64,000 nt of DNA from positions 1-64,000 of the forward strand of contig JARUKX010000019.1 in assembly GCA_029688825.1 (NCBI GenBank). The letters run 5' to 3'. A program made the position numbers and the translations under genes. Positions within the stretch are counted from its first letter, which is position 1. Each line of letters starts with the position of its first letter. This document shows, piece by piece, positions 1-8,512 of the stretch. Source of the DNA: Haloarculaceae archaeon H-GB1-1. GTDB taxonomy: Archaea; Halobacteriota; Halobacteria; Halobacteriales; Haloarculaceae. Under the pieces are notes generated by a model. It made no database searches and had not been told where the DNA came from. It was given only the letters and a program-made list of their open reading frames with translations.

Positions 1-556
1 CGACCGCGCCGTCGGCGACGTGGATGTCGAGCACCTCCGTGTTCGCACAGGTGGTCAGTGCTCCCTTCTCCTCGGCGCGGTCGCGCATGATCTGACCCGC
101 GTGCAGCGGGTCGATGGTCCCCGCGTCGGGACAGTAGAAGCCGGCCTCGACGACGTCCTCTTCGACGTAGGGGACCATCTCTTTGACTTCGGCGGGCGTG
201 AGCAGTTCGGCCTCCTCGCCCCAGGCCTTCGCGGACTGGAGTCGACGGTGGAGTTCCGCCACCCGTTCCTCGGTCCGGGCGACCTCGATGCCGCCCGACT
301 TCGTGTAGACGCCCATCTCCTCGTATATCTCCCGGCTTCGCTGGGAGAGCTTCGATATCTCCTTCGTGTGCGAGACTGGGAAGTTGAAGTTCGACGCGTG
401 GCCCGTCGAGCCGCCGGGGTCGGGCAGCGGCCCCTTGTCGACGAGCACGATGTCCTCGCGCCCCATTTCCGAGAGCCAGTACGCCACGCTGTTACCGACG
501 ATACCGGCTCCGATGATGACTGTGCCTGCCGTTTCGGGAGTGTCGTTCGAGCTCAT
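1..556 (-). CDS. FAD-dependent oxidoreductase, dimethylglycine/sarcosine dehydrogenase-like (partial)
   Basis: Only the N-terminal 185 or so residues are in the window; the gene runs off the left edge. The protein opens with an FAD-binding Rossmann motif (VIIGAGIVGNS, about residues 12-22) and continues with GSTGHASNFNFP and a later CPDAGTIDP segment. These are typical of the DMGDH/SarDH branch of the DAO family, whose members oxidatively demethylate dimethylglycine or sarcosine and often carry a C-terminal folate-binding GcvT domain. That C-terminal part cannot be seen. The ATG at 556 follows the Rossmann spacing expected for the family. It is divergent from the hydroxyproline dehydratase-like gene. 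A perfect inverted repeat at 640-655 overlaps its probable TATA box. Confidence 0.8.
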   Translation of the reverse strand, partial: MSSNDTPETAGTVIIGAGIVGNSVAYWLSEMGREDIVLVDKGPLPDPGGSTGHASNFNFPVSHTKEISKLSQRSREIYEEMGVYTKSGGIEVARTEERVAELHRRLQSAKAWGEEAELLTPAEVKEMVPYVEEDVVEAGFYCPDAGTIDPLHAGQIMRDRAEEKGALTTCANTEVLDIHVADGAV

Positions 557-639
557 TTGTCAGGCGAGCGCGCCCCACGGGTCGGCGAACGGTCGCCGCT
601 CCCGACTGGGGCACGTTCTCACTATCCAGTGCCGGAGGA

Positions 640-655
640 GAACATAAATATGTTC
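640..655. promoter_or_regulatory. Perfect inverted repeat over the promoter of the DMGDH-like gene
   Basis: GAACATA-AA-TATGTTC is a 16-bp perfect palindrome. Its AT-rich centre could itself be the TATA element for the minus-strand gene that starts at 556. A repressor bound here would occlude TBP. Which regulator binds is unknown. Confidence 0.5.
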
Positions 656-1045
656 TTGTCGCGCGCTCGCGAGCGACCGGCCGTCCACGGCGTCTGGGGA
701 ACGGCTACAGCCGACGAGGTAGTGCCTCCTTCGCCAACACTTTTATTAGCAGCCCGAAAGAATTGCCGTTTACAGGTAGCTAGCGTCGCTCGGGCCGTGT
801 CCCCCCACCGTTTCGGTTCGGCGTTCGCGCCGCCATCCGTGGCACCTCACCGACTCTCAGACCGTCCGGTCGGTCGACTCCCCACCCGAGAACCGACGCG
901 CCGAGACGGTCGGAGTACCGAGCTACCTGTGAAAACACCAACTGCACTCCATGGTGCAACGTCCCCGCACACACGGGGATTTTCGCCGGCGTCCGACCGT
1001 GCCAAAGGCCTTTGTACCCTCCCGTGGAAATTCGCCCGTCGAAGT
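656..1045. other. Intergenic region between divergent catabolic genes
   Basis: I see no credible coding sequence here, although a plus-strand frame stays open from upstream because of the high GC. The region holds an AT-rich CTTTTATTA stretch near 739-747, an 18-bp inverted repeat TCCCCG-N6-CGGGGA at 962-979 and a 12-bp palindrome CAAAGGCCTTTG at 1003-1014. The last two lie within 90 bp of the downstream ATG and could be operators. Confidence 0.5.
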
Positions 1046-2074
1046 ATGCTGGACGAGCCAGAGATACCCAGCGAGTGGAACCGAGTCGAGACCATCGAGT
1101 CCCACACTGGCGGCGAACCGCTCCGCATCGTCGTCGACGGCCTCCCGGACCTCGAAGGAGACACCATCCTCGAACGCCGCCGCTTCATGCAGAGCGAGCA
1201 CGACGACCTGCGTACGGCGCTGATGTGGGAGCCGCGCGGGCACACGGACATGTACGGGGCGCTCCTCACCGACCCGGTCACCGACGACGCGGACGTCGGC
1301 GTGCTGTTCACCACGAACAAGGGCTACAGTTCGATGTGCGGTCACGGCATCATCGCGCTCGGGACGGTCCTGTTCGACACGGGGATGCTCCCGGGGGAGC
1401 CGCCGGCGGAGGAAGTCGGGTTCGACACGCCAGCGGGGCTGGTCACCGCCACCTCGCACTTCGCGGACGGCCGCGTCGAGTCCGTCTCGTTCGAGAACGT
1501 TCCCTCCTTCGTCCCGCTGCTGGACCAGACGGTGGAGGTGCCCGGCTTCGGGACAGTCGAATTCGACCTCGGCTACGGCGGCGCGTTCTACGCCTACTGC
1601 GACGCCGACCAGGTCGACCTCGACCTCTCGCCGGAGAACGCTGACGAGATAAGTCGCACGGGCATGGCCATCAAACGGGCCGTCGCCGACGCGTTCGACG
1701 TCGAGCACCCGCTCGAAGACGACCTTAGCTTCCTCTACGGGACGATCTTCCGCGAGCCCTCTGAGACGGACGACTGTGACAGCAAGAACGTGTGCGTGTT
1801 CGCCGACGGGCAGATAGACCGCTCGCCGACGGGGACGGGCGTCAGCGGTCGGCTCGCCATCCAGCACGCCCGCGGGAACCTCGACCCTGGCGAGGAGTTC
1901 GTCGTCGAGAGCCTCATCGGCACCGTGTTCCGCGGCGAGATCGCCGAGGAGACGACCTACGGCGGCTCCGGCGCCGTCGTCCCGCGGATAACGGGCAGCG
2001 CCCATATCACCGGGCGCAACGAGTTCGTCGTCGACCCCGAAGACCCCCTCCGCGACGGGTTCATCCTGCGGTAA
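1046..2074 (+). CDS. Proline racemase superfamily, probable trans-3-hydroxy-L-proline dehydratase
   Basis: This 342-residue protein belongs to the proline racemase fold. The first catalytic cysteine is present in SMCGHG (Cys98). The second catalytic position, usually Cys in DRSPCGTG, is threonine here (DRSPTGTG, Thr262). In this superfamily the Cys/Thr pair marks trans-3-hydroxy-L-proline dehydratases (human L3HYPDH type), which give pyrroline-2-carboxylate, whereas Cys/Cys enzymes are racemases or epimerases. I chose the ATG at 1046 because the open frame before it is not protein-like and the family starts about 15 residues before the first conserved ESHTGGEP motif. It is divergent from the DMGDH-like gene and converges on the MttB-like gene. 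Confidence 0.85.
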   Translation: MLDEPEIPSEWNRVETIESHTGGEPLRIVVDGLPDLEGDTILERRRFMQSEHDDLRTALMWEPRGHTDMYGALLTDPVTDDADVGVLFTTNKGYSSMCGHGIIALGTVLFDTGMLPGEPPAEEVGFDTPAGLVTATSHFADGRVESVSFENVPSFVPLLDQTVEVPGFGTVEFDLGYGGAFYAYCDADQVDLDLSPENADEISRTGMAIKRAVADAFDVEHPLEDDLSFLYGTIFREPSETDDCDSKNVCVFADGQIDRSPTGTGVSGRLAIQHARGNLDPGEEFVVESLIGTVFRGEIAEETTYGGSGAVVPRITGSAHITGRNEFVVDPEDPLRDGFILR

Positions 2075-2104
2075 TCGCGCAGCGGACGGTTTTTCTGAAC
2101 GGTA

Positions 2105-3556
2105 CTACGACTGAATGTCGGCTTTGGCCTCCTCGACGAACGCGTCGAGATCCTGCCGGACGTCGGGGTCGAGTTCCGGCCGCTCGTACTCCGCGAGGAG
2201 TTCGACGACCCGCTCGTGGGCGGCTTCGAATCCGTCCTTGCTCCCCGCGTCGGTCCAGTCGTCGTACGACTTCCGGGTGTACAGCTCCGGAAAGAGGTAT
2301 TCGGACTTCGAGTGGGTCAGCGTGTGGCGCTCGTTGAGGAAGTGGTCGTCGGGGTCGGTCTCCCGGATGAGGTCCAGCGCGAACGCGTCCTCGGAGAGGT
2401 CGTACCCCTCCCGGTAGCGCTCGAGGTAGCGCAGCCGTTCGCAGTCCAGCACGAGCTTCTCCGGTGAGACCGTCGAGTAGGAGTCGAGGACGCCCGCGGC
2501 GTGGATGACGAAGTCGACGCCGCTCCGCGTCGTCACGTCGAGGTGCCACATCGATTCGGCACCGGCCTGATCGTCGACGGTCTTCGAGTCGGTTAATCCC
2601 CCGCCCGCTCGCGTCGGGACGTCGTAGAACTCGCCCATCTGGCCCGTGAACGAGATGGAGAGCGCGCGCTCCGGACCCGCCGTGGCGAACGAGCCGTAGC
2701 GGACGTCGATGTTCGACGCCTGGGGGCCGTAGACGACCGGCGTGCCGGGGTTGGTGAGCTGGGCCAGCGTGATGCCGAACAGGATGTTCGCGTTCTCCAG
2801 CGCGAACGTGCCGGCCAGCGGCGCGGGCCCGGACGCCGACGACATCACCGTCGGCGAGACGACGATTGGCTGGCCGTGCCGAGCGTGGACCATGAGACCC
2901 TCCGCCATGCGCGCGTCCCAGCGTCGCGGCGGGACGCTGTTGGCGAGCCCGATCACGTAGGGCTCGCTGAGGTCCGGGTCGTCGTGGACGATGCCCGCCA
3001 TTTCCAGGCTCGCCTTCGCCCGGTCGGCCCCGTAGTTCGAACTCATGACCGGCTTGTCGGTGAGCGTCAGCGACCGGGATATCATCTCCAGGTGCTTGAC
3101 CGCCTGGTCGACGTCGTGGGGCTCGCAGGTCGTGTAGCTTGCGACCTGTAGCTGGTCTTGCAGCTGCGTCAGCTTGATGAGGTCCTCGTAGTCGGCCAGC
3201 GTCGAGTTGCGCCGTCCATCCTCGAACGTGGCGACGTTCGGCGGGCCGAACGCCGGTGCCGCGACCGAGCCGCCCTCGCCGATAGTCACGTCGTTCTCGG
3301 GATTGCGCGCGTGCACGGTGAACGACGAGGGGGCCCGCTCGACGCACTCCTCGACCAGACTGGGGGGCAGTTCGACGAGTTCGTCGTCGACGATTCGCGC
3401 GCCCCCTTCGGCCAGCACGTCCCTGGCCTCGTCGCTCTCGACGGAGATGCCGATGTCGGAGAGTATCTCGAGCGATTTCTCGTGGATGGTTCTGACGCCC
3501 TCGTCGGACAGTTTCCCGGGGTCGCGGACGTTCTGCGTGGACAGATCTCCAGTCAT
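2105..3556 (-). CDS. MttB-family (trimethylamine methyltransferase family) methyltransferase, non-pyrrolysine
   Basis: This 483-residue protein matches the COG5598 MttB superfamily over its full length, including the GGGLTDSKTVDDQAG region near residue 320. Family members move a methyl group from a quaternary or tertiary amine to a corrinoid protein. The frame has no internal amber codon, so this is a non-pyrrolysine member like the characterised glycine betaine (MtgB) and proline betaine (MtpB) methyltransferases. No corrinoid protein gene is in the window. The ATG at 3556 is preferred over one at 3607 because a TATA-like TGTTAAG lies at about 3592-3598. It is 117 bp downstream of the betaine-type ABC operon and probably co-regulated with it. 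The substrate is not determined. Confidence 0.85.
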   Translation of the reverse strand: MTGDLSTQNVRDPGKLSDEGVRTIHEKSLEILSDIGISVESDEARDVLAEGGARIVDDELVELPPSLVEECVERAPSSFTVHARNPENDVTIGEGGSVAAPAFGPPNVATFEDGRRNSTLADYEDLIKLTQLQDQLQVASYTTCEPHDVDQAVKHLEMISRSLTLTDKPVMSSNYGADRAKASLEMAGIVHDDPDLSEPYVIGLANSVPPRRWDARMAEGLMVHARHGQPIVVSPTVMSSASGPAPLAGTFALENANILFGITLAQLTNPGTPVVYGPQASNIDVRYGSFATAGPERALSISFTGQMGEFYDVPTRAGGGLTDSKTVDDQAGAESMWHLDVTTRSGVDFVIHAAGVLDSYSTVSPEKLVLDCERLRYLERYREGYDLSEDAFALDLIRETDPDDHFLNERHTLTHSKSEYLFPELYTRKSYDDWTDAGSKDGFEAAHERVVELLAEYERPELDPDVRQDLDAFVEEAKADIQS

Positions 3557-3673
3557 CGTTGATCTAACGAGCGAATCATTGTCGTGGGCAGGCTTAACAT
3601 TTGCCAAAACAGAACCGCACGCGAGCGGACGGTCCCCCCAAATCGAATCGTCGAGCAGCCGAACGCCGAACGT

Positions 3674-4345
3674 TCAGGCGGCGGCCGTGGTGGACCGCTG
3701 CCCCGGTTCGTCGCCGGTTCGGAGGCGGTTCTCGACGCGACCCAGCGCGAGGTCGAGCCCGATTGCGAGCAGTGCCCCGGGAATCGCCCCCGCGAGAATC
3801 TGCGGGTTGTTGAACAGAGCAATACCCGTCACGACCCAGTCACCGAGCCCACCGGCCCCGATGAAGAACGCCAGATAGCCGTTGCCGACGTTGATGATGG
3901 TGCTCGTCCGGATGCCCGCGAAGATGACCGGAACGGCCAGCGGAAGCTGCACCGATTTGAGGATCTGGTTCTCGGTCATCCCGACGCCGCGGGCGGCTTC
4001 GACCGTGCTCTCGTCGACCTCCTCGATGCCCGTGATGGTGTTGATGAGGATGGGCAAGAGGCCGTACGCCCAGAGTGCGACGAATCCGGATTTCATCCCG
4101 ATGCCGACGAAGGGGAACACCAGCGCGATGACCGCCAGCGGCGGAATCGTGTGGAAGACGTTCCCCACCCTGAGCGCGTACCGCTTGACCGCGTCGTTGC
4201 GCGTCGCCAGGATGCCGACGGGAAGCGCGACGAGAACGGCCGCGACCTCGGCCACGACGACGAGGAAGACGTGCTCCTGCAGCAACTGCAGGAACGTCTC
4301 GAAGTTGTCGAACAGGTACTGGATGCTCTCGACGAGGAGGCTCAT
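3674..4345 (-). CDS. Glycine betaine/choline-type ABC transporter permease (ProW/OpuCB-like), second copy
   Basis: This 223-residue integral membrane protein has about six hydrophobic segments and the BPD_transp_1 EAA-type loop (EAARGVGMTENQILKSVQLP, near residues 118-137). IGAGGLGDWV in the second half is characteristic of quaternary-amine permeases. Its ATG overlaps the stop of the ATPase gene (ATGA at 4345-4342), which fixes the start and shows translational coupling. It is the last gene of the four-gene importer set. A C-terminal extension rich in Arg and Thr is cytoplasmic. Confidence 0.88.
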   Translation of the reverse strand: MSLLVESIQYLFDNFETFLQLLQEHVFLVVVAEVAAVLVALPVGILATRNDAVKRYALRVGNVFHTIPPLAVIALVFPFVGIGMKSGFVALWAYGLLPILINTITGIEEVDESTVEAARGVGMTENQILKSVQLPLAVPVIFAGIRTSTIINVGNGYLAFFIGAGGLGDWVVTGIALFNNPQILAGAIPGALLAIGLDLALGRVENRLRTGDEPGQRSTTAAA

Positions 4346-5352
4346 CGTCCCTCCGAGAGGTTGCGCTTGAGGTCGGCCTCGGTGACGGTGCCCACGACCT
4401 CCTCGCCCTCGGTGACCAGTACGCCCTCGACGTGCCCTTCGTATATCTTCATCAGGGCCACGTGGGTCGTCTCGCTCCGCTCGACCGTGAGATAGCCCTG
4501 TCCGTTGCGCGCGAACTCGACGCCGGCGGCGCCCAGTTCCGAGAGTGTCTTGCCGGTCACGTCGGCCGTTTCGTCCATCACGTCCCCGGCGGTCATGAAC
4601 TTCAGCTCCTTGATCAGCCGGTCGGAGCCGATGAACTCCCGGACGAAGTCGTTCGCGGGGTTCGTCAGTATCTCCTTCGGCGTGTCGTACTGGACGATCT
4701 GGCCGTTCCGGTAGATGGCTATCTTGTCGCCCATCTTCAGCGCCTCGTCGATGTCGTGGGTGACGAACAGGATCGTCTTGTCGATCTGGGCCTGGATCTC
4801 CAGGAACTCGTCCTGCAGTTTCTCCCGCGTGATGGGGTCGAGCGCACCGAAGGGCTCGTCCATGAGCATCACGTCCGGGTCGGCCGCGAGGGCGCGGGCG
4901 ACGCCGACGCGCTGGCGCTGGCCGCCCGACAGTTCCATCGGATGCTGGTCGCGGTAGGTCTCGGCCGGCAGGTCCATCAGGTCGAGCAGTTCGTCGACGC
5001 GGTCGTCGATCCGCGCTCGGTCCCACTCCAGGAGCGTCGGGACCATGCCCACGTTCTCGGCGACGGTCATGTGGTCGAACAGGCCGATCTCCTGGATGAC
5101 GTAGCCGATGTTCCGCCGGAGGTCGATCTTGTCGAGCGAGCGGATTTCCTGTCCATCGTAGTAGATTTTGCCCGAAGTCAGTTCTTCGAGCCGGTTGACC
5201 AGCTTCATCGTGGTCGTCTTCCCACAGCCGGACGGCCCGACGAACACCGTCGTCGTTCCCTCCTCGACGCTGAAGCTGATGTCCTCGATGGCGACTGTCC
5301 CGTCCGGATACTCCTTGGTGACGTTTTCGAAGTCGATGATAGTCGAAGTCAT
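4342..5352 (-). CDS. Glycine betaine/choline-type ABC transporter ATPase (ProV/OpuCA-like)
   Basis: This 336-residue ATPase has Walker A (GPSGCGKTT), the signature LSGGQRQRVGVARAL, Walker B (VMLMDEP) and the switch His in THDIDEA. After about residue 255 comes a CBS-like region (TAGDVMDETADV, GVLVTEGEEVVGTVTEADL), as in osmoregulated QAT-type transporters, where such domains sense ionic strength. The start at 5352 overlaps the upstream permease stop (ATGA). It powers import with the two flanking permeases and the lipoprotein at 6066-7076. Confidence 0.9.
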   Translation of the reverse strand: MTSTIIDFENVTKEYPDGTVAIEDISFSVEEGTTTVFVGPSGCGKTTTMKLVNRLEELTSGKIYYDGQEIRSLDKIDLRRNIGYVIQEIGLFDHMTVAENVGMVPTLLEWDRARIDDRVDELLDLMDLPAETYRDQHPMELSGGQRQRVGVARALAADPDVMLMDEPFGALDPITREKLQDEFLEIQAQIDKTILFVTHDIDEALKMGDKIAIYRNGQIVQYDTPKEILTNPANDFVREFIGSDRLIKELKFMTAGDVMDETADVTGKTLSELGAAGVEFARNGQGYLTVERSETTHVALMKIYEGHVEGVLVTEGEEVVGTVTEADLKRNLSEGR

Positions 5353-6062
5353 GCGATCACGCTCCAAATGGCGTGTGTGAGTTTCGCCCGCTCGATCTCC
5401 TCACCGTTGTGCAACCTGAGCAGTTGTTCGACGACGCCGAGCCCGTAATCGAGCGTCAGCGCGAGCAGCGACAACACGACCGTCGTGACGACGATCATGT
5501 TCATGTTCTGAAGCCGGATGCCTTTGAAGATGAGGTCGCCGAGCCCCCCGGCACCGATGAACGCGCCGATGGCTGCGACGCCGACGATGATGATGACCGC
5601 GTTGCGCAGCCCTGCCATGATGACCGGCAGCGCGATGGGTAACTGGACGTACCTGAGCCGCTGCTTGCGGGTCATTCCCATCCCTTCGCCGACCTCGGTC
5701 TGGGCGTCCGCTACCTGCGAGATGCCCGTGTAGGTGTTCCGGACGATGGGCAACTGGGAGTACATCACCAGCGCGAAGATGACCGGCGGCGACCCGATTC
5801 CCAGCACGGGGATGAGCAGCCCGAACAGCGCGATGCTCGGGATGGTCATCATGATGCCCGTGAGCCAAATCACGGTGGAAGCGACCCGCTCGTTGAATGA
5901 GATGAGGACGCCGACGGTCACGCCGATGGGGATGGCGAGCCCCATCGCGACGGCGATGATCTCGACGTGTTCGACCGTGAGCGCCAGAATCTCGTCGAAC
6001 CGTTCGACGAAGAAGCTGACGTACGGGACGGACAGTTGCATCGCTGGTGGGACGCCTGACAT
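5349..6062 (-). CDS. Glycine betaine/choline-type ABC transporter permease (ProW/OpuCB-like), first copy
   Basis: This 237-residue multi-spanning protein has the permease loop VGEGMGMTRKQRLRYVQLP and the IGAGGLGDLIFKGI motif seen in quaternary-amine permeases. It starts 3 bp after the binding-protein gene ends, so the two are tightly coupled. An alternative ATG lies seven codons downstream at 6041. The paired but non-identical permease genes suggest a heterodimeric membrane channel. Confidence 0.88.
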   Translation of the reverse strand: MSGVPPAMQLSVPYVSFFVERFDEILALTVEHVEIIAVAMGLAIPIGVTVGVLISFNERVASTVIWLTGIMMTIPSIALFGLLIPVLGIGSPPVIFALVMYSQLPIVRNTYTGISQVADAQTEVGEGMGMTRKQRLRYVQLPIALPVIMAGLRNAVIIIVGVAAIGAFIGAGGLGDLIFKGIRLQNMNMIVVTTVVLSLLALTLDYGLGVVEQLLRLHNGEEIERAKLTHAIWSVIA

Positions 6063-6065
6063 AGC

Positions 6066-7076
6066 TCAGATGATGTCGTTCTTCTTCAGGTGGCCTTCGG
6101 CCACCTCCGCGACGGAGGCGTCGGTGTTCGAAATCCTGAGCACCATCGCGCGGACCTCCTCGGTGGTCAGGGTCGCGGAGACCTCGTTGATGGTCTCCTC
6201 GATGACGTCGTTGCCCTCCAGAATCTCCTTGCGGACGACCGGTGTGACGAGGTTGGCCGACGTGAATCCCTTGTCGTCTTCGAGCACGTTGAAGCCGTAC
6301 TTGTATATCTGGGGCTGAGTAAGCCAGCCGGAGGTCGCCACCGCCTGCTCTGAGTTCAGTATCTGGTAGTTCAGCGGCCCGTAACCGACCTTCTTCAGGT
6401 TGACCTCGTTCCACTTGTCTTCCGGGATGTCGTACGTCTCGAGCAGCGACGGGATACCGTCGGAGCGCTCGGCGAACTCGGCGTAGGAGACGAACGTGAA
6501 GTCCGTGTTCCCGCTCTTGACGTACTCTGCGAAGTCCGAAATGCTCGCGATGTCGTTCTCCTTCGCCCAATCGGGGCGAACGACGACCGTCCAGTCCGCT
6601 CGTGCCTCGCTCGGCTGGAGCAGTTGCAGGTTCTTGTACTCCTCGTCGATCACGTCGACGCACTTGTCGTAGATCTCTTGGGGATCGGAGATTACTGTGT
6701 CGTGGCCGCTGAACGTCTGCCAGATGTTCAGGGTGTAGGTGTAGTAGTGGTCGATGGAGTCGTTCTGGATGGCGCGCCAGATCTGCGACGTGCCGCCGAG
6801 ACCCGTCTCGTCGACCACGTTCGCCTCGGTCTTCTCCTGGAGCGCCTTCATCGACAGGTGACTGTACAGCTCCTGGGTCGAGAAGCGCTTCGAACCGATT
6901 TTGACGTCGACGCCCGACGCGCTACTGCTTCCCGAGGTGGCTGTCCCCTCACCGCTGGCGTCCGCCGTGGTGTCGTTCGAATCGCCGCTACTTCCGCTAC
7001 ACCCGGCGAGACCGCTCGCACCGATGGTCGTTGCCAGTGCTCCGCGCTTGACGAACTGTCGTCTGGTGTGTTCCAT
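6066..7076 (-). CDS. Betaine/choline-type substrate-binding Tat lipoprotein (OsmF/OpuAC-like)
   Basis: This 336-residue protein begins with a Tat signal (TRRQFVKRG) and a lipobox LAGC followed by a Ser/Thr/Asp-rich linker, so it is exported folded and lipid-anchored outside the cell. The mature part starts with KIGSKRFSTQELYSHL and has LGGTSQIWRAI and YYTYTLNIW, typical of quaternary-amine binding proteins with aromatic ligand boxes. I chose the ATG at 7076 because it places the twin arginine at residues 5-6; ATGs at 7109 and 7130 would give an implausible extension. A TTAAATA element at about 7111-7117 suggests an internal promoter, although the racemase gene ends only 63 bp upstream. Confidence 0.9.
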   Translation of the reverse strand: MEHTRRQFVKRGALATTIGASGLAGCSGSSGDSNDTTADASGEGTATSGSSSASGVDVKIGSKRFSTQELYSHLSMKALQEKTEANVVDETGLGGTSQIWRAIQNDSIDHYYTYTLNIWQTFSGHDTVISDPQEIYDKCVDVIDEEYKNLQLLQPSEARADWTVVVRPDWAKENDIASISDFAEYVKSGNTDFTFVSYAEFAERSDGIPSLLETYDIPEDKWNEVNLKKVGYGPLNYQILNSEQAVATSGWLTQPQIYKYGFNVLEDDKGFTSANLVTPVVRKEILEGNDVIEETINEVSATLTTEEVRAMVLRISNTDASVAEVAEGHLKKNDII

Positions 7077-7139
7077 GGTAGTCCTCGACAGTTTGGGTAT
7101 ATTCAGCATGGTATTTAACTTTTCTCTCATCGCGGTGGT

Positions 7140-8135
7140 TCACAACCGAAATCCCGTGACCGGGTCGTCGGGCTGTTTCACGAAGGTGTGCCTGCCGGTG
7201 ACGTACGCGGAGCCGGTCACCTCCGGCTCCGTGACGACGTACTCGTCGCGCGCGTCGGCGTCGGTGATTCGAGCCTCGAAGCGCGTCTCGATGACGCTCT
7301 CGTAGGGATACGACTCGCCGAGTGCCAGGTCCCCCCGGTCGTAGAGGTAGGTGGCCTTCGCGCACGTACCGGAACCGCAGGGCGATCGGTCTATCTGGGC
7401 CCCAGCGCCGAACACGACGACGTTCTGGTCGACGGCACCGGTCTCGTAGAACTCGATGACGGACGCTGGGTAGGACTCGCCGTGGAAGGGGTGGACGAAC
7501 TCGTACTCCGCGTCGAGCGTCTCCCATATCTGTCGACCGTACTCCCGGTAGACGTCGGCGTCCTCCTCGCCGATGGGCGCGTCGAACTGGCTCGCATCGA
7601 CGAGCGCCGTGAAGTTCCCTGAGTACACCACGTCGACGTCGACGGTCCTCGTCCGTCCCGCACCGACGTCGACGTCGAGTTCGACCTCGGTGAAGACGAA
7701 CGAGGGGACGTTCCGCATCGTGACGCTCTCGACGCGCCCGTCCTCGACGGTCGGGTGCGCCGTGACCACACCGGACGGCGTCTCGATGGTCACCTCGTCC
7801 GAGGCGTCCACCATGCCCTCCTCCACGAGCGCAGTCGTGATGCCGATGACACCGTGACCACACATGTCCTGGTACCCGCCGCTGTCCATGAAGAACGCGC
7901 CGACGTCGGCGTCGGCCTCGGCGTCGACGATGACCGCGCCGAACATGTTGGCGTGGCCGCGGGGCTCTTGCATGAGCAACCGTCGAACCCAGTCCGACTC
8001 CGCGGCGAACTCATCGCGCATCTCGCGAACGCTTCCGGACCCGGTCATCGACTCGTCGATACCCTCCAGCACGATACGCGTCGGTTCGCCGGCGGTATGC
8101 GTGTCTATAGTCTCGAAGCTAACCTCGCTGTGCAT
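7140..8135 (-). CDS. Proline racemase / 4-hydroxyproline 2-epimerase family protein (Cys/Cys)
   Basis: This 331-residue protein has both catalytic cysteines of the proline racemase family, in DMCGHG and DRSPCGSGTCAK. It should therefore catalyse a two-base alpha-proton exchange on proline, 4-hydroxyproline or a derivative. It differs from its Cys/Thr paralogue at 1046-2074 and probably has a complementary role. The ATG at 8135 follows a GATATATAG TATA box near 8164-8172 at about 30 bp, so the mRNA is nearly leaderless. It is the first gene of the importer operon and lies downstream of an IclR gene. Two IclR-like palindromes (8262-8278 and 8404-8420) lie upstream of it. Confidence 0.88.
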   Translation of the reverse strand: MHSEVSFETIDTHTAGEPTRIVLEGIDESMTGSGSVREMRDEFAAESDWVRRLLMQEPRGHANMFGAVIVDAEADADVGAFFMDSGGYQDMCGHGVIGITTALVEEGMVDASDEVTIETPSGVVTAHPTVEDGRVESVTMRNVPSFVFTEVELDVDVGAGRTRTVDVDVVYSGNFTALVDASQFDAPIGEEDADVYREYGRQIWETLDAEYEFVHPFHGESYPASVIEFYETGAVDQNVVVFGAGAQIDRSPCGSGTCAKATYLYDRGDLALGESYPYESVIETRFEARITDADARDEYVVTEPEVTGSAYVTGRHTFVKQPDDPVTGFRL

Positions 8136-8512
8136 TCGTCTGCCAGGAGTATCCACACTGGCACTATATATCCGTTTTCCTCGTGTCGTGGTAGCAAATT
8201 TCGTGGCCCGCTGTGACAGCACCGAGCCGGGTCGAGAACCAGCGGTCCACTCCGGATACCAGTTCGCGTAAAGTGAACCAGAGAGCACGACGAGACGACA
8301 TGTTCGAACTCCCGATGCCACCGCAAGCGACGGCATAGGCCCGTGATAACCGGGAGAACACGAATTCGACCGTCCGGCAAACGATGTGGCACCCAGATAG
8401 ATAGTTCACACACTGCGAACTCAGCACGGCCGACTTCGGGCGCTCGGCCGTCCACCCCTGGATAGGAATTACAGACATAACGTTGTAACGGAAGTGAGCT
8501 GTCCCGACGAGG
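8136..8512. promoter_or_regulatory. Control region between the first IclR gene and the racemase-importer operon
   Basis: This gene-free stretch holds a TATA box for the racemase near 8164-8172 and two copies of a 17-bp palindrome: GTTCGCGTAAAGTGAAC at 8262-8278 and GTTCACACACTGCGAAC at 8404-8420. Both match the site at the IclR gene's own promoter (9304-9320) in the outer half-sites GTTC(G/A)C and G(C/T)GAAC. Small frames on both strands lack halophilic composition and I do not call them. Confidence 0.65.

Noticed and set aside
20-1045. Open plus-strand frame continuous with the hydroxyproline dehydratase-like gene.
   Set aside because: Its composition is not halophilic, it runs antisense to the DMGDH-like gene, and the family start fits the ATG at 1046.
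2105-3556. Possible pyrrolysine-containing trimethylamine methyltransferase.
   Set aside because: The frame has no internal amber codon, so it is a non-pyrrolysine member of the family.
5401-6663. Long Arg/His-rich minus-strand frame across the betaine permease and binding-protein genes.
   Set aside because: It is an out-of-frame shadow of the two transporter genes with no domain of its own.
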